Shown here: one piece after another, positions 46,650-58,772 of the stretch
Layout of the letters: every line of letters begins with the position of its first letter
Numbering within the stretch: the stretch's first letter is position 1
Origin: Rhizomys pruinosus
Taxonomy: Eukaryota > Chordata > Mammalia > Rodentia > Spalacidae
Length of the DNA stretch: 64,000 bases
Assembly: GCA_009823505.1 (NCBI GenBank)
Contig: VZQC01006319.1
Coordinates: 373,834 to 437,833 of the forward strand
Direction: 5' to 3'
Position numbers and translations under genes: made by a program
The notes under the pieces: generated by a model
Databases searched by the model: none
What the model was told of the DNA's origin: nothing
Seen by the model: only the letters and a program-made list of their open reading frames with translations

Positions 46650-47640
46650 ACTTCTAACATCTTTTTTAATGGCTCGAGCTTCCATGTTAAACCTAGAATC
46701 TCTACTCAGTGGGCTCATATCGATAAACTCAGTCTGATCCATATTCCTTCCACCATTATCCCACACCCTTAAAATCCATTCCCACACATATTCCTTAGGC
46801 TTCTGCCGGAATGAATCGGCAAACTCATTAATTTCTTTAGTGGTGTAGTGCACCTCCTCGTGGACCACACTTTCTATCTCACCTTTAGGGGCTTGCTTAG
46901 CCTTCAATCTGGTTATAGGTCTAGAGGCAACAATTGTTGGGCCCTGAGGGACATTAGCTCCCACTGGGAGGGGGAGATTAGTTTCCTCAGACAAGGGGAG
47001 GAGGGATCTACAGGGTGTGGATTCTCTGCTGAGGGTGGGGAGATTAATTCCTCAGATAAAGAAAATCCCTCAGAATCCGAGGGCTCAAAATCCTCATCAC
47101 CATGGTTCTCCCACACATCTCCATCCCAAGTTTCAGGGTTCCACCCTTTCCCCACCAGTGCTCTCACTTTGACTGCCACTCATGGCTGGGAATTAAATTT
47201 GCATTGTAAATCAGCCAAATGTATAATGATTGATTTTCTGCCACTTTAGCTCTTTGGCTGCTGAGAGAAGATGTTCTTCCAGAGCACACTTGGAAACTTT
47301 TAAACTGTTGTTTCAAATCTGGAGCTGGTTAATTTTATCACTGAGCTCCTTATTTTCCTCTATCACTTTATCCAGAGATGCTAGGAGCCACCAGGCAACG
47401 TTATTTTCCTTATTTTTCTGCAATTTCTCAAATGTTTTATATAGAGAGTCGCTAAATTCCTTGCTTCTCACAAGAGGTGAGTTAGGTGAGCCAAATGGAT
47501 CTATCTTCATAATTACATCAAATAGTCTGCACCAAGGATTATCATTCCTCTTCATGCCATCAGGAGAGCCTTCAGTAACTCTAGGCTTCACTGGGTTGGA
47601 GAGCTGGCTCCAGAATCTACCAAGCCCACTAAAGAAATTC
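46650..47640 (-). pseudogene. Retroviral gag-like remnant
   Basis: Three consecutive minus-strand frames in order (47313-47640, 46913-47179, about 46650-46994). The first contains NKELSDKINQ, a possible coiled coil; the second is acidic (WNPETWDGDVWENHGDEDFE); the last contains VHYTTKEINEFADSFRQKPK and EYVWEWILRVWDNGGR, which resembles a Gag capsid helix pattern. It is broken by frameshifts, and the rest of the provirus was not found. The L1 monomers begin at its downstream side. Confidence 0.55.
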
Positions 47641-47905
47641 AGACCCGTGCCCCCCTCCCTGCTCCCCCACCCCACCAGAGCTCGTGCATTCTGCCAAACA
47701 TGTTTTTCATTTTTTTCTCGGTCTCTCAAAATTCTCGATGCAGAAATTCACCGTTTTAGTCAGTTCTTTGACCCAGTCTTGTTGTTATTGTTGTTATTCC
47801 TTCCAATATGCATCACTCCAAAATATACATATGTGCATACCACATATATCATAGGTTTTAACATCTGCAGCTTATGATTTTTTTCCTTTATTAGGCTGAA
47901 AGATG
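47640..47905 (-). mobile_element. L1 3'UTR fragment, minus strand
   Basis: Complement of the G-rich tract and GGCAGAATGCACGAGCTC box, then the (CAA)n-like region and text shared with 1690-1900. There is no A tail at its 3' side; it runs straight into the gag-like remnant. Confidence 0.7.
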
Positions 47906-47929
47906 TCATGTTTGTGGATCTGATATCTT

Positions 47930-49325
47930 TTTTTTTTCATGTGTATATTTCTTTTTTTTTTTTTTATTGATGCTTTGTGCATTTCGTACATCATTTTCCA
48001 ATTCAGATCAGACATTTTTCCCTTTCCCTTCCCCCCCCCCAACCCCACCCCATCCCAGATCATGTATTCTGCCATAACTGTCTTGCATCTTTCTCTGTTT
48101 TTTTTTTCTCCTTTTTTAGCTATAAGTGATAATCCATGAGTACAAGCATCCTTCGTGCAAAACCAATCTACAGGCTGTGTGTCAAACCCCCACAGCCCCA
48201 CCATTCCAGTGGGGGGTTTGAACATTTTGTTTGTTCAATCAGTATAGTTGATCAAATGAGTTCACAGACTTTACATCGCTGTAGTTTCACCATTCACCCC
48301 CAATCACGGAGCCTTTACATTCAACCACGCCCCCTCTTCTGCAGGTTGTCTTAGGCTTAGAAAAGGGGCCACAGGTGGGATGAGAAGTAAAACAGTCACA
48401 CCTCTCTGGAGCTGTTGGACTTGGACTCTGGCCATTCTGGCTGTTTCACTTTCATGGGCTGACAGTTTGTCCAGGGGTAACCCTTTCGATCTACTAATGA
48501 AGCACAAGCAGTTAGATATATAGGTATATAGTCTAAGCATACTAATAGTTATGGTAGGTTTACTTTGGCATAGACACATATGTTTGATGATATGTTAATC
48601 CATGATTACATTTCCCCTGTTAAAATGTGACAGGGTCTTACTTGGGCTTATAAATCTCCTAACCTGTAATAAGGATGTAAGCTTGTTGGCATCAGCCATA
48701 GGGTTATTTCTCCAAGGGAGAGCCAATAGCCAATTAGATTTCGGGATATACAAGGCACATGGCTGCCACGCTGCACCCAGTATTTCCAGGAGGTGAGGTG
48801 TAGCTGGTGCTGACGGTGGAGTGCTTGCTTGACTCAGGGAGGACCGTATTGCTTTATTGGTTTAGGGCCTTGGTTATACACTCTCTGGGCATTCCCAGAG
48901 GCCCATCTGTACACGTTGCATGTGCAGTCTCAAATACATCCTCCCGTGTTAACGTCAGGTCTTCGGCAGCAAGGTCTTATGCTCTTCCTCCTGCAGGTAT
49001 CCCAACTTAGGGGCAAGGAGCCCTTACCTTTTGTGGGGCCTTGGATCCCCTGGCCAACATCCCCCTGGTAGAACAATCCATTGCTGATGTCAGAGCTCCT
49101 GCATTAATATACTTTGCCTAAGTGCATAGCCTAAGGACTTTAGTATTATATTTGGTTCTGAACAGAGTATAATCCTTTTCACAGTTCTTATGTCTATTAG
49201 TCAATTAAAGAAGGCATTTTTACCAGTTTTATAAGAGATTACCTCTATAATAGTTGTCTCCAATTTACAGTTGGAGAACGACCTCATCATTGTCATATTT
49301 CTACTTGTTCTATGCTCTTTTTTAA
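47930..49325 (-). mobile_element. Poly(A)-tailed copy of the ERV-internal block, minus strand
   Basis: A T-run at 47953-47966 (tail) is followed by TGATGCTTTGTGCATTTCGT, a C-rich tract, then about 1.2 kb homologous to 5250-6420 (for example TTCTTATGTCTATTAGTCAA near 49185 and 6298). It is truncated on the 5' side at about 49325. Many indels suggest age or sequencing noise. Confidence 0.7.
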
Positions 49326-49387
49326 AGGGTCTCAAGCTCTCAAATGTGGAAATGCTGGGTTTGAGGACCCTTTGGCGCTGTCTCCTA

Positions 49388-49407
49388 GCCGCCACCAGGG
49401 GGAGCGC
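49388..49407 (+). promoter_or_regulatory. CTCF-like motif 1
   Basis: GCCGCCACCAGGGGGAGCGC matches the CCASYAGRKGGC-type CTCF core except for A at the position usually C. Binding not shown. Confidence 0.45.
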
Positions 49408-50764
49408 TGGCTACATCCTTCCCATTTCATTTGAGAAAGTTCCTGGGCTAAGAAACACATTTTCAAGTCCTCATAACCCACTGCGAACATGGGATTGAAA
49501 ACGTGGAGTATGAATATGAACTGTGGCTGAGGCAATTCAGAGTTGGGCCCCAGACCCGCAGCAGCGTTCTTCTGGCGGACTGTTTTTGTCATTGTCGCTG
49601 TTTGGACATTTCATCCACAAACTATGAAAACAAATCTTTTTCACATCCTCTGGATCCCAAACAGCCCTTCCCGTGCCTGTTGGATCTGATGTGTGAACCC
49701 AGGGGACGTGGACTTGCAGGATTCTGTGTCCTTAAGTTCAAGCAAATACACTGGAGAGGCACAAAGTGTCCATGCTGGGAAGGTGACAGTGAAGGTCACC
49801 GTGGCCATGGGACTGCAGGCGACTTCTCCACCATGGCAGGAGCGTGGCAGGAGTGTCGGACTGGAGACTGGAACAGCAAGTTCAACATGGGAAGGAGGGA
49901 GACTGGCAGTGCTGCCGGCCTCGGCCTTCATCTAACGTGAAAAGGGCCCTAAGAAAACCGGAAGAGGCCGGTGCTGGGTAAGGGCGTATAAAGGGCTTCC
50001 TTCCTTGTCGGTTTTCAAGTTCTTTTATTTATGAGACAAAGGACCCCAAAGGAAACCTCGGTTTCTGGTTATAGGGGCCCCCTGCAGCTGAGGAAGGCCT
50101 TCCCCACAGCTGGCCAGGCCGCAAGCCTGGGTGACTTCCAACAGTGCAGCGCTCCACCTGCGTGCCCTGAGATCTTGCACCTCATCTCTGCTACGGGGTT
50201 GGGGCCCCCTTCCATACTGGCATGCTACCCCACCAAAGGCAACAGCTTGCTCACCACACAGAATGCTTGGCACAGAGGAAACACGACTGAGCCCTCATCA
50301 GACCCAGGTTCCCTGGTGCTGCCCACACGCTCTCTTCTCCCAGAGCTACAGGGTCTCAGGACCACACCATGGGTCAGAGTTGAGAGCCTCTGGGTCCTGG
50401 CATGAAGGCCACAGGCGAGGCTTGGACTCACATCTCCACCTGGTCCTCACAGAGCCCCAGAGGGGAGCACCAGGCTCCGAGCTTGTGGCTCAGTCAATGA
50501 CTGTTCTCAGGGGTTTTAAGTCTGGGTCTAATCCTGGTGAACTGTTCACATTGAATGCTAGAAGTAAATAGTTACTTAATTTTATGTCCATCGGTCTTGG
50601 GGGTCAGTGAATAGCAAACAACAAGTGAAGCCTAGATCTACAATTTTGAAAGATTAAGGCAAAGTCTTCTTGGGCATGTGGCACCAAGCGTCCCTGGTGG
50701 GAACCTCGCTTATTTCCCATAGAAAACCATACTGGTTTGCAGAACCTTGGCTGCAGTCTTTAGA

Positions 50765-50784
50765 GCCGCCACGAGAGGGAGCTA
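50765..50784 (+). promoter_or_regulatory. CTCF-like motif 2
   Basis: GCCGCCACGAGAGGGAGCTA shares GCCGCCAC.AG.GGGAGC with motif 1, 1.4 kb away in the same orientation. It is weaker than motif 1. Confidence 0.35.
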
Positions 50785-51124
50785 CGGTTCTTAGAAAAAC
50801 TGTGCAAGGTAAAAAAAAACCCGCACAGGACTGTGAACTATCCTGTGTGTTCTGGAAGAGCGGGTGTCTGGAAGGGAAGAGAACAGAAAAAGCATTTCCG
50901 GGTGTTCTCTACTAGCATAGGCATGCTGTTAATAAGCACTCGCTAATCATGTGTATTCCCACCACAAACATAACCTCCTTATCAATGATCTGAAACCAAC
51001 CCCAGACGTGATATGGTTCTGTGGCAAGAGAGCAGGGGACTGGCCTGAAACATCAAGATTAACATGTAAAAGAAGCCAATTTGCAGAGAAGGATGGGGTG
51101 GGTCCTTCCTCCTGCGGTTGACAG

Positions 51125-51300
51125 TGATACCTCCTCCTCCTCTTACTCCTCTTTGTCCTCCTCCTCCTTATCCTCTTCCTCCTCCTCTCCTCTTCCTCCT
51201 CTTCTTCCTCCCCTCCTCTTGCTCCTCCTCTTCCTCCTCCTCTTCCTCCTGTTCTTCTTCCTCTTCCTCTCTTCCTCCTCTTCCTTCTCCTCCTCCTCAG
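51125..51300 (+). repeat. Pyrimidine tract, (TCC/TTC)n
   Basis: About 175 bp of nearly pure C/T triplets, like 23855-24190. Confidence 0.95.
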
Positions 51301-51306
51301 ATTTAT

Positions 51307-51312
<6 letters not shown>

Positions 51313-51342
<30 letters not shown>
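51313..51342. repeat. (AT)n microsatellite
   Basis: 15 AT dinucleotides. Confidence 0.97.
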
Positions 51343-51344
<2 letters not shown>

Positions 51345-51500
51345 GTGGTATGTGCAGATAAGTTTATGTGCCTGTGGAGGATAGAGGTGTCCCTGGACTT
51401 GGAAATGTGCAGCCCAGCTTGTCTGCTGGAAACCAAACGGGTGCCCTGTAAGAGAAGTATGCACTTGTAACTACTGGTGTCTCCAGCCCCCTCTCTCAAA
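51343..51500 (-). repeat. Possible degraded SINE
   Basis: GTGCCTGTGGAGGATAGAGG, CTGCTGGAAACCAAACGGGT and TGTCTCCAGCCCC resemble a minus-strand B3/B4-class SINE next to simple repeats. Confidence 0.35.
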
Positions 51501-51729
51501 CTCTAATGAAATGGTCAAGATTCCTTCTGAGTCCATTTATAAATTCTTTGAAAATAATGAGACTAAGACCCCAATCTGAGGATCACTTTCTTCTCTAGAA
51601 GGACTCCCTAAATTCCTGACATCCTCTGATTCCCTTCACCACACTTAGCCAGGTTTCCATAAACCTCTAATGTCTCATGACACCCAAGCTGCTTTCCTTC
51701 CATCTACATTTTCTCATGAAGATCTCTTG

Positions 51730-51985
51730 GATGCATGCTGCCTGAGTCCTTTATCATACAAGGCCCACTGGACGGCATGCCTCCTCAGCAAAGCCTGAGC
51801 CTCTGAGAGTGACCCAGCAAGCAGCCTCCTCCATATTCTCTGCTTCAAGTTCCTTCATGAGCTCCTGCCTAGACTTCCTTCAGTGATGGACTGTGACCTA
51901 CAAATGTAAGCTGAAATAAACCCTTTCCTCTCCCAGTTACTTTTGGGGAGAGTGTTTTATCACAGCAACGGGATGAACTAGAACA
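51730..51985 (+). repeat. Partial copy of the 34303-34712 repeat family
   Basis: CTTCCTTCAGTGATGGACTG, AAATAAACCCTTTCCTCTCC and TTATCACAGCAACGGGATGA parallel the 3' part of 34303-34712. Confidence 0.6.
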
Positions 51986-52773
51986 GTCCAAAGCCTCCTG
52001 TAAGACTCCTGTAACAAGAGCAAGGCCAGGTTTTCTGGGTGCGCTGTACTGAGATGCCTAAAAATAGATACTTGGCTCGCTCAAGACAGAGGCTGCTCTT
52101 CCAAATCTAAGTAAGGAGGAGAGGACCAAGGCAAGGACAAAAGGATGGGTCAGATATGTGTTGGTCAGGGGGCCAAATATCTGCCTAGACTATTTCTATA
52201 GAGTCACCAGGCAATAAATGTCATCCCTGATCATCGTCTGCTATGAGGGACCCAGTACCTCCAGATGCTGCAGACGAATCCATGCTAAGTTCTTTCAGAT
52301 ACCTGCCAAATGATTTATATACACATATATACCCAGCTAAATGCATTCTCTTGCTCAGATCTGCTTCTGACACCTGCAGGACCTCTTCCCCTCTTCTTCA
52401 TTTGTGTGTTTACTCAAAACAACAACAGCAGCAGGACAGGAAGAGTAGGAAGTTTCCATTATCAGCTATCAATTGCTAGCCCTGGAATCAGCCTCACACG
52501 GGAAGAGTGGATCAGAGTTTTATTCCTGGTCAGTTTTCTTAATAAAGAATCTGTGTCTGAACAATTTGAGATCATGTTTTACATTGCAATCCCAGGGACT
52601 CTGATAGATTCTGCACTTGTCTGTCGCTCCCACCACCTACCTCCTGGGTGGTCCTAGTACCCCTAGGCTTGAAAGTCTGTCCAGGTTACCTCCTGCATGC
52701 TTGGGTCAGTGTGAGATCACAGGCCTGCCACTCTAAGATGCACACTCTAAGAGACCAGATCCACAGCCTGGAG

Positions 52774-52775
<2 letters not shown>
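51986..52775. other. Non-coding stretch, no feature seen
   Basis: Single-copy-looking sequence before the array. The short frames in it show no recognised similarity. Confidence 0.4.

Positions 52776-52819
<44 letters not shown>
52776..52819. repeat. (CT)n microsatellite
   Basis: Pure CT run about 140 bp before the tandem array starts. Confidence 0.97.
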
Positions 52820-52821
<2 letters not shown>

Positions 52822-52959
52822 CCCTCTCTCAGAATTAACAGATTAAGAGGCCTTGCTCTACTATTGCCTCACAGCCCCTCCCCATCAAAGCTGCAGGGGG
52901 AGATGTACTGCCCCGCCCCAGTCTTTGCCTCCAGGCATGGAGTCATATACACTAAATTC

Positions 52960-55777
52960 AATTACAGTGTCAAGACTAATGGGCTTACACTCTCACGATT
53001 GATCTAACTACACTGTCAAGACTGGCAGAGAGCTACACTGTGAAGATGGTCATTTCTGACAGGGCTACATTGTCAAGAGAGACAGAAGGACATACTGTCA
53101 TGACAGAGGCCTACACTGTGAAGACTGACAGGTCCACACTTTCAAGGCTGACAGAAGGATACACTGCCAATGTTGACAGATGGCTGCTTGGTAGAGTCTC
53201 AGGGCTATATTGTCAAGTCTGACATATGGCTACACTGTCACAACTGACATAAGGCTATATGGTCAAGGATGACAGAGGCCTACACTGTCAAGACTGACAG
53301 GACTACATTCTCAAGATGGACTGGGGTATGCTGTGAAGACTGACAGAGGCCTACACTGCCAAGACAGACAGAGGCCTACACTGTGAAGACCAATAGGTCC
53401 ACATGTTCAGGACTGACAGAGGGATACACTGTCAATATTGATATAGGGACTTGGTGATGACTTTCAAGTCCAACACGGCTACGTGGTCAAGACTTGCAGG
53501 ACTAAACCATCAAGACTGACACAGGGCTACACTCTCAGGACTGACAGTGCTACACTGTCAAGACAGTCAGGGCTACACTGTGATGACTGATGGCTACATT
53601 GTCAAGACTCACAGAAGGCTACACTTTCAAGGATAAGAAAGCTACATTGTCAAGATTGACAGTTTCAAGATATAGTTTCAAGACTCACAGAGTACACTGG
53701 CAACTCTGGATGAGGGCTACAGTGTAAAGATAGAGAGAGGGCTATGCTGTCAGCACTCACAGGGCTACCATCTCAAGACTAAGGGAGAGCTACTCTATGA
53801 AGACTTGACAGGGCTACACTGTCAATATGAACTGAACGAGTGCTACACTGTCAAGACTGACAAGAATACACTGTCAAGAGAGACATAGGGCTACACTTTC
53901 AAGTCTGACAGAGGTCTACATTATCAAGACTCACAGTTCTACACTGTGAACACTGACAGAAGTCTACAATGTCAAGTCTCAGAGAGGGCCACACTGTCAA
54001 TATTGACAGTCAAGGCTTACATGGTAACATAACACTCTAAGACTGAGAGAGGGATGAAAAATGAAGTCTGTCAGGGCTACACTGAAGAGTCTGCAAGGCT
54101 ACAAGGTTAAGGCTTGTAGGACTTGACCATCAAGACTGACAGAGGGCCACACTCTCAGACTGACGGTGCTACATTGCCAAGATGGACAGGGCTACAATGT
54201 AGTGGTGGCAGAGGCAGGAGGATTTCTGTTGAGTTCAAGGCCAGCCTGGACTACATAGTGAGTACAAGCTAGTTGGAGCTATAGGGATATCCTATCTCAA
54301 AAACACAAATAAATAAAGACTGGCAGACAATTACACTGTCAAGATTGCAAGTGGGTTATATACTCAACACTGACAGGGTTACACCATGAAGACTGACAGG
54401 AGTCTGCCCTGTCAAGACTGACAAGACTGCACAATCAATACTAACAGAGGGCTACACTCTCAATAATGAGAGGACAACCATGTCAAGACTGACAGAGGGC
54501 TACTCCACCAACATAGACAGGGGTACACTGTCAAGAATGACAGAGAGTTAAGCTGTCTAGACTGAAAGAGGACTATACTGTCAAGACCAACGAAGGCTAC
54601 TCCGTAAAGACCAAGAGACAGTTACACTGACAATATTGACAGAACGCTAGAAAATCAACTCAGATATGGCTACACTATCAAGTCTGACAGAGGGCTACAC
54701 TTTCAAGATCGACTTGGCTATACTGTCACGATTGAGAGAGGACTACACTCTGGAGATTGACAGAAGAGTAAACTCTAAAGACTGACAAGGCTACAATGTA
54801 AGGAATAACAGAAAGATACAATGTCAAGACTGACACAGGACTACACTGTCAAGATTAACAGGGCTACATTGTCTATCTTGACAGAGGGCTATGCCATCAA
54901 ATTTCAAAGAACGATGCACTGTCAAGAGTGACAAAGCTACACTGTCAAGATGGACGGAAGCTGCAGTTTCAAGATTGACAGACCTATATTGTAAGGACCA
55001 ACAGTGTGATACCTGTCAAGACATAGAGATGGGTACATGGTCAAGATTGACAAGAGGGTTCTATAGTCAATACAGACAGTAGGATACAGTGTCAACAATA
55101 ACAGGTTGCAAATGTCAAGGCTCATAAGGCTACACTGTCAAGATTCATAGGGATGCACTGTCAAGACTCCCAGAGTGCTACACTGTCAAGACTGACAAAG
55201 GGCTACATTGTCAAGTCCGACAGGGCTAAACTGAAGACTAACAGACAGCTATAGGCTACATTGTCAAGCATGACAGGGCTACATTAGCAAGACTGATAAA
55301 GGGATACACTATAAAGACAGACAGAGGCTTACACAGTCAAGACTGACAGGGCTACACTGTCAACAATAATAATAGAGGCCAAAGACTCACAGGGCAAAAC
55401 TGTCAATACTGACAGTGCTGTACTGTAAAGCCTGACAGGGTTAGACTCTCAAGACCAACAGAGGGCTACACGGTCAAGGCTCACAGGGCTACAGTCTCAA
55501 GACTGACAGGGATACAATGTCAAGCCTGATATAGCTACACTGTCAAGTTAACAGAGGATTACAGTGTGAAGTTTTACATAGGATTACACTGTCATGACTG
55601 ACTGGGCTACACTGTCAAAACTGACACAGGGCTACATTCTCAAGCATGATCTAGGGCTACACCTTCAAGTCTTACAGAGCTACATTGTCAAGACTGAAAG
55701 AGGCCTACTCTGTCAAGATTGACTAGGCTACACTTTCAAGAGTGACAGGATTACACAGTCAAGACTGACAGAGGAGG
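52960..55777 (+). repeat. Hairpin-unit tandem array, left segment
   Basis: About 2.8 kb of diverged head-to-tail units. The consensus is CTACA, then CTGTCA-AGAC-TGACAG, then GG (23 bp) or AGGG (25 bp). CTGTCA and TGACAG are exact reverse complements, so each consensus unit can form a 6-bp stem with a 4-base loop. Units differ at many positions and some lengths are irregular. There is no continuous reading frame, so I treat it as non-coding. A truncated B1 sits at 54198-54318. Confidence 0.95.
54198..54318 (+). repeat. B1 SINE inside the array
   Basis: 5'-truncated plus-strand B1 (GTGGTGGCAGAGGCAGGAGG, AAGGCCAGCCTGGACTACAT, tail AAATAAATAAA). Confidence 0.88.
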
Positions 55778-56057
55778 CTGCCTGCACAATGGAGCCGAGG
55801 GAGGTGTCCTGTGAGTGTGTCCTAGTTACTGGATCAGGGTGATACAATTCTACAGGAGTGTAAGGCACAGATTAACTCCAACACACTAGTAGTAGGGGAC
55901 TTCAATACCTTACTGTGTCCATTATACAGGTCAACTGGACAAAGAATAAACTCACAGACATCTGAACTGAACAATACAATACACTAAATGGACCTGTCAG
56001 ATACCTACCGAATATTCCACCCAAACACTAAAGAGTACAGGTTCTATTCAGTACCCT

Positions 56058-56432
56058 ATGGAACCTTTTCCAAAATTGACCACATACCGGGACACAGAAC
56101 AAAACTCAACAAATAAAAAAAAAATAGAAATAATTCAATGCATTTTATCAGACAACAATGCAATAAAGTTTAATAGCAATACCAGAAGAAGCTGTAGTAA
56201 CTACAGGGACTCATGGAGATTAATCAACATACTCCTGAATAATGAATGGGTCAAAGAAGAAATTAAGAAAGAAATAAAAGTATTTCTAGATTTAAACAAA
56301 AAGGACAATACAGCACAACAAAACCTCTGGGACACTTTAAAAGCAGTCCTAACAGGGAAATTTATAGCTCTAAGTGCCTGCATTAAAAAACAAAAGAAAC
56401 GAACAAAAAACAGAAAGAGCACAAATAAATGA
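56058..56432 (+). pseudogene. L1 ORF2 fragment (endonuclease-RT linker)
   Basis: 124 open codons including NSNTRRSCSNYRDSWRLINI and QQNLWDTLKAVLTGKFIALS, typical of L1 ORF2 between endonuclease and reverse transcriptase. It continues in another frame at 56374-56658 (SESKRWFFERINKIDRPDNP). Confidence 0.85.
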
Positions 56433-56762
56433 CTTAACGTTGCAACTCAAGACACTTGAAAGACAACAACAAATTAATCTGAAACCTGATGGACAGGAGG
56501 AAATAACAAAAATGAGAGCAGAGATGAATAAAATAGAAATAAAGAAAACAATACCAAGAACCAGTGAGTCCAAGAGATGGTTCTTTGAAAGGATAAACAA
56601 GATAGACAGACCAGATAACCCAAAGAAAGAAAGAGCAACTCCAAATCAACAAAATTAGAGATGAAAGGGGAAACATTACAACAGATAACAAAAAGATCCA
56701 GAATATTATATGTGAATACTTAAAAACCTATACTATATTAAGTTTAAAAACCTTAAAGAAAT

Positions 56763-57558
56763 GGGGAAATGCAAATGAAAACCACTTTAAGATATCATCT
56801 TACTCCAATAAGGCTGGCTAGGATCAAGAAAACAAATGATACCAAGTGCTGGAGAGGTTGTGGGGAAAGGGGAACACTCATCCACTGCTGGTGGGAATGT
56901 AAACTCGTACAGCCACTATGGAAAGCAATGTGGAGAACCCTTGGAAGACTTGGAATGAACTTGCCACCCGACCCAGCCATACCACTCCTAGGCATGTACC
57001 CTCAAGACTTACGCCACCACAGAGATACATGCACGGCCATGTTTATTGCAGCTCTCTTCACAATAGCAAGGAGCTGGAACCAACCTAAATGCCCCTCAAC
57101 TGACGAGTGGATAGAGAAAATGTGGTACATCTACACAATGGAGTTCTATGCAGCAGTAAAGAAAGATGACATCACGAGCTTTGCAGGAAAATGGCTGGAG
57201 CTAGAGGACATCATGCTGAGTGAAGTAACACAGTCCCAGAAAAACAAACGACGAATGGTATCCCTCATCTGTGGATGCTAGTGCCAATTACCCAGTTGTA
57301 AGTATTTCTTGTGTAGGGCCCCCTGAGCTTTTGTACAAAGCAGTTGGGCGTAATGCATTTTGGAAACAACAACAACAACAGAAAAGACTGCATCAAAGAA
57401 CTGACTGAAACCGTGAACTTCTGCTCAAAACAGTCAACTTCCCCATGGACAATATTGAGAAAGACTAAGAGATGAAAAGCATGTTTGGCAGAATGCATGA
57501 GCTCTGGCGGGGAAGGGGAATGGGCGGGAACATGGGTCTAGATTTGTTAAAAAAAAAA
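56763..57558 (+). mobile_element. Young 5'-truncated L1 nested in the older L1
   Basis: A 0.8-kb L1 3' end: an open frame (56769-57281, 170 codons) with [20 protein letters not shown] and [19 protein letters not shown] followed by stop, then a 3'UTR with (CAA)n and a G-rich tract and an A tail at 57549-57559. Target duplication AAAGAAATGG sits before it (about 56755) and after the tail (about 57566). The host L1 reading resumes after it. Confidence 0.88.
56769..57281 (+). pseudogene. L1 ORF2 C-terminal fragment, intact to its stop
   Basis: 170 codons of the L1 ORF2 C-terminus with the normal stop (TAG at 57279-57281). It lacks everything upstream, so it has no function of its own. Confidence 0.88.
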
Positions 57559-58548
57559 AAGACTAAAAGAAATGGATGAATATCTGAAATCATGGGACTC
57601 ACTAAAGCTTAACCAAGAAGAGATCAACAGACCCATAACAAATGAGGAAATTGAAATAGTAATACAAATCATCCCAACTAAAAAAGCCCAGGCCCAGATG
57701 AATTTATGGTAGAATTCTACCAGACATTTAAAGAACAACTACAACCAATATTATACAAAAAGGATAGAAAGAGAGGGAAATCTCCCAGATTCCTTCCATG
57801 AAGCAGTATCTCTCAAATACCAAAACCAGGCAAAGGTACAACCAAAATAAAAAGAAAACTATTGACCCATATCTTTAATGAATGCAAAAAAATCCCAACA
57901 AAATACTTTCGATCCACAGATAGGCACACAGCAAAAGGGTCATTCACCGTGATCAAGTAGGATTTATTCCATAGATGCAGGGATGGTTCAAAATATATAA
58001 ATCAATAAATGTCATAAATCATGTAAATGGACTCAAAGACAAAAACCACATGGTCATCTCAATTGATGCAGAAAAGGCCTTTGATAATATTAAAAATGTC
58101 CTTCATGTTTATAGTTCTAGAGAGAATTGGACTGGAGAGAACATTCCTCAACATAATTAAAGCTAGATACAACAAATGCACAACCAACATCATTCTAAAT
58201 GGAGAAAAATTAGACGCATTCCCCTTAAAGTCAGGAACCCAACAAGGCTGTATGCTATCTCCACTCTTTTTCAATATAGTGCTTGAAATTCTTGCTAGAG
58301 TACTAAGAGAAGAGAAAGAAATTAAAGGAGTACTAACTGGAAGAGAGAGGTCAAACTATCCCTTTTTCAGATGATGGCATCCTAAGGGATGCCAAAAATT
58401 ATACTAGAAAACTCCTAGAATGATTAACAGTTTCAATATACTGGCAGGTTACAAAATTAATCTACAAAAATCAGTAGCCTTTCTTTCTACCAATAACAAA
58501 CAACTGGAGAAGGAGTACATGAAAAGCCTCAAAAAAATCTCGAAACAG

Positions 58549-58772
58549 GGGCTGGAAAGATGGCCTAGTGGTTAAGAGAGCTGACTGCTCTTGCAGAGGA
58601 CCCGGGTTCAATACTCAGCACCCACATGGTGGCCAAGAACCATCTTTAACTCCATTTCCAGGGGAATCCAACACCCTCTTCTGACTGCTGCATTGGATGA
58701 CATGGGTGCACCAACCTACATGCAGACAGTACATTTGTACACATAGAAAAATAAATAAAATTAAAAAAAATC
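58549..58772 (+). repeat. B2 SINE inside the L1
   Basis: GGGGCTGGAAAGATGGCCTA head, no 17-bp duplication, A-rich tail. Target duplication AAAAAATCTC(G/A)AAACA on both sides. Confidence 0.93.

Larger units (their letters stand above)
49326..50930. other. GC-richer single-copy stretch
   Basis: 1.6 kb with higher GC and scattered CpG, lacking SINEs. Open frames of 60-146 codons exist on both strands (for example 49503-49940 and 50131-50571 on +), but none shows a recognisable domain, and they overlap in different frames, as expected in GC-rich DNA. GCGTATAAAGGGC at about 49984 looks like a TATA box, but no clear gene follows. It could hold an enhancer, an insulator or an unrecognised exon. Confidence 0.4.

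Noticed and set aside
47230..47877. 215-codon plus-strand frame
   Set aside because: Antisense shadow of the gag-like remnant and the L1 3'UTR on the minus strand.
49503..50571. Possible protein gene in the GC-rich stretch (145- and 146-codon frames)
   Set aside because: No recognisable domain; several overlapping frames of similar length on both strands; no supporting splice or promoter structure. Kept only as a low-confidence region.
51081..51499. Ser/Leu-rich and Glu/Arg-rich frames on both strands
   Set aside because: Arise from the (TCC/TTC)n and (AT)n simple repeats.
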